Assembly (NCBI RefSeq): GCF_000427405.1
Contig: NZ_KE386491.1
Location: forward strand, 665,001 to 729,000
DNA from: Flectobacillus major DSM 103
GTDB taxonomy: Bacteria; Bacteroidota; Bacteroidia; Cytophagales; Spirosomataceae
Reading direction: 5' to 3'
Length of the DNA: 64,000 nt
Below the pieces are notes generated by a model. It saw only the letters and a list, made by a program, of their open reading frames with translations. It was not told the DNA's origin and made no database searches. Made by a program: the position numbers and the translations under genes. Position 1 is the stretch's first letter. Each line of letters opens with the position of its first letter. This document shows positions 1 through 8,517 of this stretch, piece by piece.

Positions 1-458
1 ATCCAACCTTGATAAGGGTCGAAAAAGAACATATCAATTACTTGGCCATGAAACCAAGGTGTTGGCGAATTTAGAGGAGCATTGTTTAAGAAAACACCAT
101 AAAAAGTACTGTCGATAACATTACCGATAGCACCCCCCAAAATAGCGGCGATACTCCAAAGTAAGCCCTCATGAGCCTTTTTACTAGCTAGTTTGGTCAA
201 GTAATAGCCAATGCCAAACATGGCAAATATTCTGAATAAACTCAGTACAATTTTACCGTATCCTTTCGGAATAAAATCGAGTGTAATACCAAATGCCATG
301 CCTCTATTAAGTACATAGTGTAGCTTGAACCACTCGCCCAACAACGGCACCTCATTGCCTTCATACTTCATGAAATAGTGTACAGCCAACTTGATTATCT
401 GGTCGATTACGATGAGTAATAAGGTTAACCCGAAATATTTGTAAGGAGAACGAAACAT
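1..458 (-). CDS. lspA: Lipoprotein signal peptidase II, 3' end outside window
   Basis: Aspartic protease of the inner membrane that removes signal peptides from prolipoproteins after lipidation. The reading frame starts at an ATG (456-458, complement) and runs off the left edge with about 152 codons present. The N-terminus (MFRSPYKYFG) leads into a hydrophobic segment with LLIVIDQIIK, matching the conserved first membrane helix with its Asp. Near the cut end are GGAIGNVIDSTFYG and GQVIDMFFF, the two blocks carrying the catalytic aspartates of the LspA family. The insert between these blocks is slightly long, which is common in Bacteroidota. A TACCTTTG -7 box lies about 165 bases upstream. Only the last few residues are missing, so the assignment is firm. 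Confidence 0.95.
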   Translation of the reverse strand, partial: MFRSPYKYFGLTLLLIVIDQIIKLAVHYFMKYEGNEVPLLGEWFKLHYVLNRGMAFGITLDFIPKGYGKIVLSLFRIFAMFGIGYYLTKLASKKAHEGLLWSIAAILGGAIGNVIDSTFYGVFLNNAPLNSPTPWFHGQVIDMFFFDPYQGW

Positions 459-621
459 TTTGTATTTAAAATTTTTGACAAAAAACAACCTCAATCATAA
501 ATGAGAAGCTTTTTTGTTTTGGATAAAACGGATAGTAAACTTTTTCTGAAACCTACTTTACTTTGGTTATAAAGACATCATTTCGCTTATCAATGATAAC
601 GCCATAATATCAATAGAATCA

Positions 622-655
622 CAAAGGTACAAAATAAAAACGCCACGTTGACAAA
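622..655 (-). promoter_or_regulatory. Bacteroidota-type promoter upstream of lspA
   Basis: On the complement strand a TACCTTTG box (622-629) fits the TAnnTTTG -7 consensus of Bacteroidota. A TTTG (652-655) lies 22 bases upstream as a possible -33 element. The -33 element falls in the loop of the hairpin that terminates the proline dehydrogenase gene. This would give lspA a leader of about 155 bases. Confidence 0.5.
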
Positions 656-672
656 ACTCATCAGTGGCGTTT
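631..672 (-). terminator. Intrinsic terminator after proline dehydrogenase
   Basis: The 9-bp arms AAACGCCAC (638-646) and GTGGCGTTT (664-672) form a hairpin. On the complement strand it is followed by a T-rich run (complement of 631-640), as expected for a terminator of the gene ending at 720. Confidence 0.75.
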
Positions 673-719
673 CAAATATTTTAGATGATTAGTGTATAAA
701 TTTTGTCATCTATCTATGA

Positions 720-1901
720 TTATTTTGCTCGTTTTCTTCTTACCATTTCACGTTTAATGAGCGTAAACTCACGACTTGCCTGACCTGCAACCGAAGTGTT
801 TTCGGCAGCACGGCGGAACAAATATGGCATTACAGCTTCAACAGGGCCATACGGAACATACTTGGCTACATTATAGCCAGCATTGGCCAAATTGTAAGAA
901 ATGTTGTCGGACATACCCAATAACTGAGCAAAATAGAAATGCTTATCGGTAGGAGAGATTTCGTATTGTTGCATCAAATCTGCGAGATACTTGCAGCTGT
1001 ACTCGTTGTGTGTACCAACACAAATCGAAATAGCTTGTCGGTTGGCAACTGCAAATTCAAGAGCTAAGTTAAAATCTCTATCTGTATTTTGCTTGTTTTC
1101 GTGTACAGGTTCACAATAATTACCTTCATGGGCTCTTTGGCGTTCTTTTTCCATGTAGGCACCACGAACCAATTTTACCCCAAGCAAATACCCCTTTTCC
1201 TGAGCCTCTTGAGTAGCCTCTTTCAGGTTGTCGAACATATCTTTTCGGTACATCTGAAAAGTATTGTAAACGATACAATCATCATGGTTAAACTTATCCA
1301 TCATGTCGTAGGTGAGTGCATCAATAGTATCCTGAATCCAAGACTCCTCGGCATCTACAAAGATTCTAACTTTTAAAGAAGCTGCCAATTGGCATAATTC
1401 ATACATTCTTTGGTGAACACGTTCAAAAGCCAAAGATTCATCTTGAGTAAGTGGGAGTTCACTTTGTACTTTTTCCAGTAAATCGGCACTTCCAATACCT
1501 GTTACTTTGAATACAGCAAATGGAATCGCCGTATTGTTGTGTGCTTTTTCTATGGTTTTGGCAATTTCCTCTCTAGTTTTATCAAAACTACTTTCATTGT
1601 CTTCACCCTCCACGGAATAGTCCAAAATTGTGCCTATATGGGCTTTGTCCAAATTTTCTATGGCTTTATTGCATTCAAGCAATGTTTCACCTCCACAAAA
1701 CTGTTCGAATACCGTAGATTTTATCAGCTTTTTAATAGGAAAATGAAGAAAAATGAAGAGTTTGATAAAAAAAGTTCCTAACTTTACAAGCCAATTCTGA
1801 TTCATGCTTGCGAAGATTAAATACATCTTCCTTAATTGTAAGTTAGACTTGTTGGAAAATGCGATAGAAGTGTCCTCAAATGTTATTTTATTGGCCTTCA
1901 T
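720..1901 (-). CDS. Proline dehydrogenase (FAD-dependent, monofunctional)
   Basis: Oxidises L-proline to pyrroline-5-carboxylate with FAD, passing electrons to the quinone pool; first step of proline catabolism. I chose the ATG giving MKANKITFEDTSIAF (393 aa) because the family starts with this SFE/D-T-x-IAF block; an upstream in-frame start would add 12 residues without family support. A Bacteroidota-specific N-terminal helical segment is followed by FCGGE and TILDYSVEGE. The TIM-barrel core carries VKLVRGAYMEKER and the C-terminal FAD/proline site carries NTSVAGQASRE. The P5C dehydrogenase half of PutA is absent, as is usual in this phylum. The gene is transcribed alone, with its own -7 box and terminator. 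Confidence 0.95.
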   Translation of the reverse strand: MKANKITFEDTSIAFSNKSNLQLRKMYLIFASMNQNWLVKLGTFFIKLFIFLHFPIKKLIKSTVFEQFCGGETLLECNKAIENLDKAHIGTILDYSVEGEDNESSFDKTREEIAKTIEKAHNNTAIPFAVFKVTGIGSADLLEKVQSELPLTQDESLAFERVHQRMYELCQLAASLKVRIFVDAEESWIQDTIDALTYDMMDKFNHDDCIVYNTFQMYRKDMFDNLKEATQEAQEKGYLLGVKLVRGAYMEKERQRAHEGNYCEPVHENKQNTDRDFNLALEFAVANRQAISICVGTHNEYSCKYLADLMQQYEISPTDKHFYFAQLLGMSDNISYNLANAGYNVAKYVPYGPVEAVMPYLFRRAAENTSVAGQASREFTLIKREMVRRKRAK

Positions 1902-2270
1902 AATCGGTTGTGTGATTGGCATTTTAGTCATGTTCAAAGACGAAAAATCGACTAATAAAGTGAATTGTGGTAGTTATTTTTCAATAACCAACCTGTTCTC
2001 TGAAAAAATAGCTAAAGGCTATTATTGATGTGTTAAATGTTTTGAAATTATTTAAAACGTGCAAATATAGTATATTAGAATAATACAAAAATACATTTGG
2101 GGTAGGATTTTTTTTTATTTGTACTTTTTGCCTCCAAAACTGAAAATAAAGTAATAAAATTAAAATTTATTTATCAAGTTTTGAGTTGAAAAATTACACC
2201 TAAACATATTACCCCTTTGATAGTTAAGGATTTTAATAAATTTTTTTACTTGAATTAATACTGTTTGCCA
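1902..2270. other. Divergent intergenic region, proline dehydrogenase / DAHP synthase
   Basis: 369 AT-rich bases between divergent genes. It contains the proline dehydrogenase -7 box at 2062-2069. A weaker sequence, TACTTTTTG near 2120, may serve the plus-strand gene. A short plus-strand frame across 1804-2028 overlaps conserved proline dehydrogenase codons and is not taken as a gene. Confidence 0.5.
2062..2069 (-). promoter_or_regulatory. -7 box for proline dehydrogenase
   Basis: TATATTTG on the complement strand is a perfect TAnnTTTG match. A TTTG at 2086-2089 lies 16 bases upstream, shorter than the usual 19-21, so the -33 assignment is unsure. Confidence 0.5.
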
Positions 2271-3365
2271 ATGAACGCAAATTTAGACGTAGTGCCGATG
2301 CAGGAATGGATTAATACTGACGGCAAGCCCTTAATTATTGCAGGTCCTTGTTCTGCTGAAACTGAAGAACAAGTGCTTGAAACCGCTAACCGAATCAAAG
2401 CTGAAGGTTTTGCACACATCATGCGTGCAGGTGTTTGGAAGCCTCGTACTCGTCCGGGTAGTTTTGAAGGTATGGGTGAAGCTGCTTTGCCATGGCTTGT
2501 TGAGGCTAAAAAGCAAACAGGTTTGCCTTTGGCCGTTGAGGTAGCTACTCCAGAACATATCGAGTTATCTTTAAAATATGGTGTTGATGTATTGTGGATT
2601 GGTGCAAGAACAACTGTAAACCCTTTCAATGTACAAGAAATTGCCGATGCTTTGAAAGGTGTTGACGTTCCTGTATTGGTGAAAAATCCCGTTAACCCAG
2701 ATTTAGCCCTTTGGGTAGGTGCTTTTGAACGCTTGCAAGGTGCTGGTATCAAAAAATTAGGTGCTATTCACCGTGGTTTCTCAAATGCTCAAGAAACTAA
2801 ATACCGCAACTCGCCAATGTGGCAGATTGCCGTAGAAATGAAACGTTTGTTCCCTCAATTACCAATGATTGGTGACCCGTCGCACATGGCTGGTAAACGC
2901 TCGTTGTTGATGGAGCTTTCTCAACGTATCCTCGACCTAAATTACGATGGTATGATTATTGAAACGCACCGCGACCCAGATAAAGCTTGGTCTGATGCTT
3001 CTCAACAATTAACACCTGAGGCTTTGGGCGAAATGTTGCGTGAACTAGAAGTTCGTAAAGCTAATTATGGCGTTGAATTTGCTGATGAGTTGACGGCTCT
3101 ACGTGCTAAAATCGACAATATCGACCGTGAATTGATGGAGGTTTTGGCGGCTCGTATGGCAGTTGTTGAAAAACTAGGCGAATACAAACGTGATAACAAT
3201 GTAGCTGTATTGCAACTTGACCGTTGGAAACAATTACACGCTGACCGTGCTAAACAAGCTTCTGGCCTAGGTTTATATGCCGAATTCGTAGAAGAATTGT
3301 TCAAGCTTGTTCACTTGGAATCTATCAGAAAACAAACTGAAGTAATGAACTCTTCATTGGCTTAG
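2271..3365 (+). CDS. Bifunctional DAHP synthase / chorismate mutase
   Basis: Joins phosphoenolpyruvate and erythrose-4-phosphate into DAHP, the entry step of the shikimate pathway. It carries a C-terminal AroQ-type chorismate mutase leading toward phenylalanine and tyrosine. The ATG at 2271 is preferred over a TTG two codons upstream. Residues 1 to about 265 form the DAHPS barrel, with GPCSAE, the RAGVWKPRTRPGSFEG phosphate-binding stretch and IGDPSHMAGKR. Residues about 275-350 form the all-helical mutase, with LRAKIDNIDRELMEVLAARM. The fusion is standard in Bacteroidota and gives feedback control through the mutase domain. The gene is monocistronic and ends at a strong terminator. Confidence 0.95.
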   Translation: MNANLDVVPMQEWINTDGKPLIIAGPCSAETEEQVLETANRIKAEGFAHIMRAGVWKPRTRPGSFEGMGEAALPWLVEAKKQTGLPLAVEVATPEHIELSLKYGVDVLWIGARTTVNPFNVQEIADALKGVDVPVLVKNPVNPDLALWVGAFERLQGAGIKKLGAIHRGFSNAQETKYRNSPMWQIAVEMKRLFPQLPMIGDPSHMAGKRSLLMELSQRILDLNYDGMIIETHRDPDKAWSDASQQLTPEALGEMLRELEVRKANYGVEFADELTALRAKIDNIDRELMEVLAARMAVVEKLGEYKRDNNVAVLQLDRWKQLHADRAKQASGLGLYAEFVEELFKLVHLESIRKQTEVMNSSLA

Positions 3366-3390
3366 TTTCAACTGATTGTATGAAATATAC

Positions 3391-3428
3391 AAGGCGATTG
3401 TCTGAAAAGGCAATCGCCTTATTTTTTG
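3391..3428 (+). terminator. Intrinsic terminator after DAHP synthase-chorismate mutase
   Basis: Perfect 10-bp stem (AAGGCGATTG, 3391-3400; CAATCGCCTT, 3411-3420) followed by ATTTTTTG. Confidence 0.85.
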
Positions 3429-3480
3429 TTGAATATAGCTGAAATTTCTTGTAACTTGTTGGACATAAATAACGGCAAGT

Positions 3481-4722
3481 ATGAACAAATTGATATTAGC
3501 TTTTGTATTACTGTGTTTTGCCTTAACAAGTAGCTTGGGGCAAACCAAGGATGATTCTAATGGTGTATTTTGGAAGCCTGTTGTAGAAATGGATAATAAG
3601 TTATATCCGTCGTATGTTTGGGCCAATTCTACTCGTAATTATTTGAAGGATACAAATACTCCCATTGACAAAAAAACATATTTTGGCGATAGCGAAGGTC
3701 AGTTTGGTATTGATATCACTTATTTACGTTTAGGTCCTGCCAATGTAAAAGTTGTGATAGAGTGCCCTCAAATCATGGAAACAAGTTCGTACTCGGTTCA
3801 TCTCAATGGCAAAAGTTCACAATATGAGATTTTTCCTGAAATAGCCTACCGCTGGGATGTCCTCTCCAATGTTACTCAGCCTTTCCCTGTCAATGTAAGT
3901 TTTTCGGTGTATGTCAATGATGTATTGAAGGCTAAAGAAATACGGGTAGTTACCGTAAGAAGTATCAATGATTGTCCGTTTGCGTTTGTTCATCGTACAG
4001 GTGTGGTGCATGATATGAACTTTATGTATGCGGCATATATCAACGAGAACCATCCTGTTATTACCAATGAGCTATTGCCAGAGCTTATGCGAACCAAAAT
4101 TGTCAATAGTATTACGGGCTATCAAACCAATAATGCCAAAGACGTAATAAAGCAGTTGTTTGGGGTATGGCATATTTTACGTCAACGTGGTGTAAAGTAC
4201 AGTAGTTTAACTTCTTCAAACAATGCTCCTACGAAATTTCCACTCACATTACATCAGTTTGTTCGTATGCCTTCCGAGGCTTTGCGTACCCAACAAGCCA
4301 ATTGTGTTGATGGCACAGTACTATTTGCCTCTATTTTGTACAGAATGAGTATCCACCCGTTGATTGTAACCACGCCAAGTCACTGTTGGTTAGGGTTTTA
4401 TACATCTAGCAACCACCAGTCTATGATGTTTTTGGAAACTACTATGATGGGTAGTAATTATGCCCCAGAACAGCTTGAAGCTGTCAAGCAATTGGATATC
4501 TATGATGCCTATTTAGACCAAGCTTTTGGCGACTCTTACCGTACCTTTTTAATGGCCATTCAAGTAGGTTTTCAAAATTATAGTAAGGATAAAGATAAGT
4601 TTTTGACGAATCTAAAAGACACACTTTTTCCTGAAAATATGCCAATTGACAAACTACAGTATCAGATATTTGAAGTAGAAAAATACCGTCAAGAAGGCCT
4701 ATTACCCATCAAATCGTATTAG
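3481..4722 (+). CDS. Secreted transglutaminase-like protein
   Basis: 413-residue exported protein with a signal peptide ending near residue 20 (SSLGQ). The middle region (about 25-170) looks beta-rich and lacks a recognisable family. Residues about 215-330 resemble a transglutaminase-like cysteine protease fold. QANCVDG places a Cys at 275, TPSHCWLGF a His at 301, and FLETTMMG an acidic residue (E319) in the order and spacing of a Cys-His-Asp/Glu triad. This suggests a peptidase or amidase acting in the periplasm or outside the cell; the substrate is unknown. It stands alone between a terminator and a convergent gene. Alternatively it may be a non-catalytic relative, but all three candidate residues are present. 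Confidence 0.65.
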   Translation: MNKLILAFVLLCFALTSSLGQTKDDSNGVFWKPVVEMDNKLYPSYVWANSTRNYLKDTNTPIDKKTYFGDSEGQFGIDITYLRLGPANVKVVIECPQIMETSSYSVHLNGKSSQYEIFPEIAYRWDVLSNVTQPFPVNVSFSVYVNDVLKAKEIRVVTVRSINDCPFAFVHRTGVVHDMNFMYAAYINENHPVITNELLPELMRTKIVNSITGYQTNNAKDVIKQLFGVWHILRQRGVKYSSLTSSNNAPTKFPLTLHQFVRMPSEALRTQQANCVDGTVLFASILYRMSIHPLIVTTPSHCWLGFYTSSNHQSMMFLETTMMGSNYAPEQLEAVKQLDIYDAYLDQAFGDSYRTFLMAIQVGFQNYSKDKDKFLTNLKDTLFPENMPIDKLQYQIFEVEKYRQEGLLPIKSY

Positions 4723-4796
4723 GCAAAACTTATTAGCTCACCATTCCTTAAAGTGCTAACAACTATCCCGTGGCTGTGACCATTCGTAATTTAGAA

Positions 4797-5666
4797 CTAA
4801 TGATATACTACTAATTTTTTAGTAATAGTATCGCCATTTTCCTGATTGAGTTTTACAAAATACAGACCAGCATTGAGTTCTTGTACCGAGATAGTTATTT
4901 CGTCGGTCTGACTAACGGTTTGACTCAAATGCACAGAACCATCTAAGCCAATAACAGACAAACCAGTGATGTTGGTATCGGTAAAATTATCTTTTTTAAT
5001 TTTTACGGTTACATTCGTACTACTCGGATTGGGGTAAAGCTCTATGCTTATTAAGTCTTGAAATAGGTTATTGCTGACCGCAGATTGAGTAATTGAGATA
5101 TTTTCTAATTGTAACGATGCTCCAAAGGTAGAGGCTACTAATCGGGCGGTAACGGCATTTTTGGGAGCTTTTATAGCTGAAAAGCTATGAGCTTGAAGTG
5201 TTGAAGACGGTGTTATAGGAGTGATTTTTTTGGTAAGTAATTGTCCTGAATTATCATAAAATTCATATCCTACAGCGGCTTCATTAGAAGTAGATTGAGC
5301 CTGTAAGTTAATGTGGTATATTTGTCCAGCTTCAATTTTTATATCTTGCCATACATGATAATAATTCTGGAAACCATTAGGATTCAGCGATATAGTATTG
5401 CTATTGCCAGTTACCAATGCTTTTAAAGATTTCATAGGAGAGCATTTCCATGATGCCAATGATATAAGGTTGTCGAGATGCTGGCTCGATACCTTTTGTG
5501 AGAATAATACAATTCCACAAAATAATATAAGCAAGAAAAGCTGTTTTGGTACGATTTTTGAACATGTTTCTAGTGAAAAATCATTCAAAAACTCGGCTTT
5601 AGGCAAAAACACAAATATGCCCAAAGTACAGCTTTGAGGAACAAAGCGAACGGCTACGTTTTTCAT
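4797..5666 (-). CDS. Secreted protein with T9SS C-terminal sorting domain
   Basis: The last 80 residues are a type A type IX secretion sorting domain (IELYPNPSSTNVTVKI ... GLYFVKLNQENG ... KKLVVYH), so the protein should cross the outer membrane and be anchored or released at the surface. The middle region (about 75-195) looks like a jelly-roll carbohydrate-binding or galactose-binding-like module (LENISIT at its end). The hydrophobic signal segment (LFLLILFCGIVLF, then SQKVSSQ) begins only about 42 residues after the ATG used here. That is unusual: the true start may be a downstream TTG or a non-standard codon. No catalytic domain is visible, so the role is probably adhesion or glycan binding. 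Confidence 0.75.
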   Translation of the reverse strand: MKNVAVRFVPQSCTLGIFVFLPKAEFLNDFSLETCSKIVPKQLFLLILFCGIVLFSQKVSSQHLDNLISLASWKCSPMKSLKALVTGNSNTISLNPNGFQNYYHVWQDIKIEAGQIYHINLQAQSTSNEAAVGYEFYDNSGQLLTKKITPITPSSTLQAHSFSAIKAPKNAVTARLVASTFGASLQLENISITQSAVSNNLFQDLISIELYPNPSSTNVTVKIKKDNFTDTNITGLSVIGLDGSVHLSQTVSQTDEITISVQELNAGLYFVKLNQENGDTITKKLVVYH

Positions 5667-6077
5667 AAGTTAGGAGCAAAGTTTGATAATCAAAATAGCA
5701 ATCCGTTTTTGTGTTCCCTTCAAAGCACACAAAAACACTGAGCATATACTACAGGAATAGAATTGTGCAGAATTCAACCAGTAACAAATGCTCAAAAAGG
5801 TAATTTTGTAGCCAATAAAAAGAGTGGATGCTCAATGTGCAGATTGAACCTCAACCCTTTTTATTGGCTTTTTACTTGTTTTTTTTGTAAATAAAAAAGG
5901 AGACTTCTACGTTTATGTTGCAGATAAAAATAGTGGTTTCACCTAGTCATTACAGATAAGCTCAGAATAATATATTTTCGTGCAGAAAAATATACGTCTG
6001 ATATTTAAACAAAGATAAAAAATAGCATAAGTAATTCAAATATTCTTCATTATTTCTCCCAATAAAAAATAAGCTGA
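5667..6077. other. Intergenic region with two inverted repeats and an orphan -7 box
   Basis: 411 bases without a gene. GTTTTTGTGT (5705-5714) and ACACAAAAAC (5727-5736) form a 10-bp inverted repeat upstream of the T9SS protein. A plus-strand TAATTTTG box (5801-5808) immediately precedes a 12-bp inverted repeat (5811-5822 with 5857-5868) followed by T-rich sequence. This is treated separately as a small RNA candidate. The rest is plain AT-rich sequence. Confidence 0.5.
5801..5890 (+). ncRNA. Candidate small RNA or isolated hairpin transcript
   Basis: TAATTTTG (5801-5808) would start transcription near 5815. The arms GCCAATAAAAAG (5811-5822) and CTTTTTATTGGC (5857-5868) close a 34-base loop and are followed by TTTTTACTTG and an eight-T run. 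No gene lies downstream on this strand, as the next one is convergent. The layout fits a short untranslated RNA, but no -33 element or known RNA family was recognised. Confidence 0.3.
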
Positions 6078-7145
6078 TTAGTATTTAGGTTTAGCTCTTT
6101 GGTATTGTATGGGCCAATTAATGTTTTCTTGTAATTGTTGTGCCGCTTGAAGTGGAAAATAAGGGTTGCGCAATAACTCACGTGCCATAAAGATAAGGTC
6201 GGCTTGTTGGTTGCTGAGTATTGCTTCGGCTTGTTGTGCTGTGGTAATCATACCTACTGCTCCCGTTAGCAAATTTGTATGTTTTTTGATGGCTTCTGCA
6301 AAAGGAACTTGGTAGTTAGGCCCTACTGAAATAGCCGTTGCTGGTGCCAATCCACCCGAAGAACAATCTACCAAATCGACGTTTTCGAGTGCTAATAACT
6401 GTGCCAGTTGTACTGAATCTTCAAGTTTCCAGCCATTTTCTAACCAATCACTAGCAGAAATTCTGACAAAAAGAGGGTAGTTGATAGGCATATTTTTTCG
6501 GACTTCTCGTAATACTCTAATCAATAATCGTACTCTGTTGTCAAAGCTACCGCCATATTCATCGGTTCGCTGATTAACAATAGGTGACAAAAAGCCGTTA
6601 AGCAAATAACCATGTGCGGCATGAACTTCGATAATTTGAAAGCCTGCTTCGATAGCCCTGCGGGTGGTGTTGCCAAAATCAATAATAATTTGCTCAATGT
6701 CGTCGAGGCTTGCTTGTTGAGCCGACACACCAGTATCTAGTAGATACGGACTTGCTGCAATGGGTAGCCAGCCACCTTGTTGTGTGGCCAGGTGTTTGCC
6801 TCCGTTCCAAGGCTCGGCAGAACCAGCTTTGTGTCCAGCATGAGCTAGCTGAATAGCAGGTATAGCTCCTCGTTGAGCGATAAAATCGGTAATACGTTGA
6901 AGAGGAGCTATCTGAGCGTCGTGCCAAAGCCCCAAGTCGCTTGGGGTGATTCGCCCCTCGGGTGTAACTGCAACCGCTTCGGTAAAAACGATCCCTGCTC
7001 CGCCTACGGCTCGGGTAGCTAAGTGGCTAAAGTGCCAATCATTGGCGAGGCCATTGATGGCCGAGTACTGACACATAGGAGATACAACAATCCTATTTTT
7101 AGTAGTTATGTCTCTTATTTGAAGAGGAGAAAATAAATGTGACAT
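6078..7145 (-). CDS. NADH:flavin oxidoreductase, Old Yellow Enzyme family (YqjM-like)
   Basis: 355-residue FMN ene-reductase that uses NAD(P)H to reduce activated C=C bonds of enones and similar electrophiles; cytosolic. It has the class III (YqjM/NamA) layout: N-terminal SHLFSPLQIRDITTKNRIV, the redox-tuning cysteine in VVSPMCQYSA, the substrate-binding pair in QLAHAGHKA, EVHAAHGYLL, and a C-terminal LIFMARELLRNPYF. Length is typical for the class. It is monocistronic, followed by a long AT-rich gap and convergent with nothing nearby. The physiological substrate is not predictable; quinone or electrophile detoxification is the usual guess. Confidence 0.92.
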   Translation of the reverse strand: MSHLFSPLQIRDITTKNRIVVSPMCQYSAINGLANDWHFSHLATRAVGGAGIVFTEAVAVTPEGRITPSDLGLWHDAQIAPLQRITDFIAQRGAIPAIQLAHAGHKAGSAEPWNGGKHLATQQGGWLPIAASPYLLDTGVSAQQASLDDIEQIIIDFGNTTRRAIEAGFQIIEVHAAHGYLLNGFLSPIVNQRTDEYGGSFDNRVRLLIRVLREVRKNMPINYPLFVRISASDWLENGWKLEDSVQLAQLLALENVDLVDCSSGGLAPATAISVGPNYQVPFAEAIKKHTNLLTGAVGMITTAQQAEAILSNQQADLIFMARELLRNPYFPLQAAQQLQENINWPIQYQRAKPKY

Positions 7146-7551
7146 GGTAGTTGATGAGGGTTTTGTAGTATTTCAAAGAATAACGGGAGGCTTTCAAGAA
7201 AAGTTTAAACTCCAAAAATTTAGGATAAGGATAAAATTTTGAAAAATCAATAATCAACATTCTAATACTATTTTAAGGATTTTTATAACAATACAACTGA
7301 ATTGTATAACGTTCTAAAAAAAAGAAAAAATATGTGATTCTATTTACTTGTAAACCAATAATTTAGCAAAAGTTTTGTGTATTGCTTTAGCATAAAAGAA
7401 GAAAAATTAAAGAGTTTTCACGAATTTTGTCTTTCAAATAAAAACACAATAAAATCAGGGTAAACATGGTTAGAATCTAAAAAAAGGTTTTGTAAATTTA
7501 TCCGACCTTAATAAAAGCATTGCTTTTGTACATTTAACATCAATTTTTATT
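7146..7551. other. Intergenic region upstream of OmpA-like gene
   Basis: 406 very AT-rich bases between divergent genes. TAAATTTA (7493-7500) is a one-mismatch -7 box about 52 bases before the OmpA-like start. No small gene or repeat was seen. Confidence 0.4.
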
Positions 7552-8445
7552 ATGAAAAAGTTAGTTTTATTTATCGCGTTACTACCCTTAGTATCGTCTT
7601 GTGTAAGCAAGAAAAAATTTGCTGAAGCTCAGGCTAAAATTGTTGACCTCGAAAAGAGCAGAGACGAAGCTCTTGCAAAATTGAGATCAGACGTAGCTGA
7701 CTGTGAAAAAAGATTTGCTGACTTACGTGCCGATTTACAAAATAAAGATGGCGAGTTGTCTTTGAAATCTAAGCAATTAAAAGACTTGCAAGACCAAGTA
7801 GATTACTTGAAAAGAACAAACACTAACTTGTTAGACCGTTTGTCTGACTTATCGGTAGTAAGTAAGTCTGGTGCTGAGAGTATCAAGAAATCATTGGAGG
7901 CTTTGAACGACCAAAGCAAATATATCCAAAACTTGAACTCGTCTATCCAACGCAAAGACTCTATCAACTTGGCTTTAGTAATGAGCTTGAAGCGTTCATT
8001 GGCTGACGTTAACGATGATGATGTAACTGTAGAAGTGAAAAAAGGTGTAGTTTACATCTCTATCTCGGACAAAATGTTGTTCCGTTCTGGTTCATCTGAT
8101 ATCAACGCAAAAGCTGAAGCTGTGTTAGAGAAAGTAGCTAAAGTGGTAAATGACCACAAAGAGCTAGATATCTTAGTAGAAGGTCATACTGACAGTGTAC
8201 CTATCGCTACTGATTGTGTGAAAGATAACTGGGATTTGAGTGCTAAGCGTGCAACTTCTGTAGTTCGTTTGCTTCAAACTAAATTCAGTGTAGCTCCTGA
8301 GCGTATGACTGCTGGTGGTCGTTCTGAGTTTTCTCCTAAAGAATCAAACGACAACGCTGCTGGTCGCAAGTTGAACCGTAGAACTGAAATCATCGTAACT
8401 CCTAAATTGGATCAATTCTTCCAATTGCTTACAAATGGCAAATAA
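7552..8445 (+). CDS. OmpA-family peptidoglycan-binding lipoprotein with coiled coil
   Basis: 297-residue outer-membrane lipoprotein. The lipobox LVSSC places the lipidated cysteine at residue 17. Residues about 20-150 are a long heptad-rich coiled coil. Residues about 160-285 form an OmpA/MotB domain: LFRSGSSDINAKAE, VEGHTDSVPI (peptidoglycan-binding loop) and NRRTEIIVTPK with the conserved Arg. It tethers the outer membrane to the cell wall across the periplasm. Codon use is of the highly expressed type (GCT, GGT, CGT), which fits an abundant structural protein. A bidirectional terminator follows directly. Confidence 0.92.
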   Translation: MKKLVLFIALLPLVSSCVSKKKFAEAQAKIVDLEKSRDEALAKLRSDVADCEKRFADLRADLQNKDGELSLKSKQLKDLQDQVDYLKRTNTNLLDRLSDLSVVSKSGAESIKKSLEALNDQSKYIQNLNSSIQRKDSINLALVMSLKRSLADVNDDDVTVEVKKGVVYISISDKMLFRSGSSDINAKAEAVLEKVAKVVNDHKELDILVEGHTDSVPIATDCVKDNWDLSAKRATSVVRLLQTKFSVAPERMTAGGRSEFSPKESNDNAAGRKLNRRTEIIVTPKLDQFFQLLTNGK

Positions 8446-8462
8446 TTAGGTTTGACGAATAT

Positions 8463-8498
8463 AAAAAAAGCGTTTAGGATGTCCTAAACGCTTTTTTT
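8463..8498. terminator. Bidirectional terminator between OmpA-like gene and ROK kinase
   Basis: Long near-perfect stem with AAAAAGCGTTTAGGA and TCCTAAACGCTTTTT arms, A-rich on one side and T-rich on the other. It can stop both convergent genes. Confidence 0.85.
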
Positions 8499-8517
8499 GT
8501 GCTTTTACAAGCTTTGA

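Noticed and set aside
1804-2028. Plus-strand 74-codon frame with a hydrophobic stretch
   Set aside because: It overlaps conserved N-terminal codons of proline dehydrogenase on the other strand and shows no family resemblance.
2255-2752. 165-codon minus-strand frame inside the DAHP synthase gene
   Set aside because: Shadow of a strongly conserved plus-strand enzyme with biased codon use.
2271-3365. DAHP synthase-chorismate mutase fusion as a novel finding
   Set aside because: Already well known in this phylum.
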